A stretch of DNA of 64,000 nt from Rusavskia elegans (Eukaryota; Ascomycota; Lecanoromycetes; Teloschistales; Teloschistaceae), in assembly GCA_011316305.1 (NCBI GenBank), contig SAUG01000034.1:310001-374000 (forward strand). The letters are read 5' to 3'. Under the pieces are notes generated by a model that worked only from the letters and a program-made list of their open reading frames with translations, was not told the origin of the DNA and searched no databases. Position numbers and translations under genes: made by a program. This document shows, piece by piece, positions 63,796-64,000 of the stretch (positions within the stretch are counted from its first letter, which is position 1; each line of letters begins with the position of its first letter).

Positions 63796-64000
63796 TATAC
63801 TCTCCGAAAATAATACTTATAGGTATATAGTAATCGCTAGTACCCCGGAATTAATTATATTCCGAGGGAGATTATTATTAAAAAGAATCTTTATAATTTA
63901 GATAGATTATTACTATTATTATTAAAAGTTCAGAACGTTCTTAGATCTTTAAACCTAAGTACTATATAGAAGACCTCGAATTTACTTTTATCTAGGGCTT

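Larger units (their letters stand above)
61511..64000 (-). mobile_element. Copia copy 2, minus strand, runs off the right edge
   Basis: In element sense the order from right to left is the end of RNase H (63999-63930, matching 27246-27320), the 3' region, and the 3' LTR (61683-61511). TIR element copy 5 is inserted at the position equivalent to about 27447-27450 of copy 1. The 606-bp GC-rich insertion of copy 1 is absent here, and about 70 bp of the antisense ORF are missing. Identity to copy 1 is obvious by eye along all aligned parts. Confidence 0.88.

Noticed and set aside
1..64000. Mitochondrial or AT-rich protist origin suggested by base composition
   Set aside because: CpG is retained while CpA/TpG are specifically lost, and the content is Gypsy, Copia and hAT nuclear transposons in register with RIP-type stops. 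This fits a RIP-active ascomycete nuclear genome.

Overview
The window reads as an AT-rich isochore or pericentromere-like block of a filamentous ascomycete (Pezizomycotina). The main clue is the base pattern. Across most of the 64 kb the dinucleotides CpA and TpG are almost gone, TpA is in great excess and CpG is kept. This is the footprint of repeat-induced point mutation (RIP) acting as CpA to TpA on both strands. Reading frames of recognisable transposon proteins stay in register over kilobases but carry many TAG/TAA codons where CAG, CAA or TGG once stood. I found no intact conventional gene. No genus can be assigned from the sequence alone.

Layout. 1-4552: the edge of a minus-strand Copia LTR (1-48), then a long RIP-killed frame of unknown function (about 1760-4529). 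4553-12845: a nearly full-length Gypsy chromovirus with paired LTRs, gag-pol, a C-terminal chromodomain and an extra frame of about 560 codons before the 3' LTR. 12846-16445: a more lightly mutated stretch with minisatellites and coding fragments of unknown function. 16446-17278: the first copy of a TA-target TIR element. 17279 to about 21588: a second Gypsy element on the minus strand, cut in its integrase by that TIR element. 21589-29729: a Copia element with 173-bp-class LTRs, an antisense frame in its 3' part, and a GC-rich TIR insertion (28647-29252). About 30600-33660: a hAT transposase on the minus strand. 34-53 kb: heavily decayed repeats holding three copies of a tRNA-headed SINE, a Copia fragment, a family of GGGTCG-rich hAT-like miniature elements, and another unknown frame (49480-50941). 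53-64 kb: more TIR-element copies (one nested inside another), an unknown frame (about 54400-55940), and a second, minus-strand Copia element that runs off the right edge and is interrupted by a TIR element.

How the parts relate. This is a nested graveyard in which autonomous elements (Gypsy x2, Copia x3 or more, hAT) are interrupted by short non-autonomous ones. The two Copia copies give filled/empty-site pairs that define two insertions directly. The most unusual component is the roughly 800-bp TIR family. It has TA target duplications, and each copy carries a tRNA-like internal A-box/B-box pair and a conserved hairpin, mixing DNA-transposon ends with a Pol III promoter-like core. Short GC-richer islands (SINE heads, LTR starts, TIR subterminal repeats) stand out from the RIP-bleached background.
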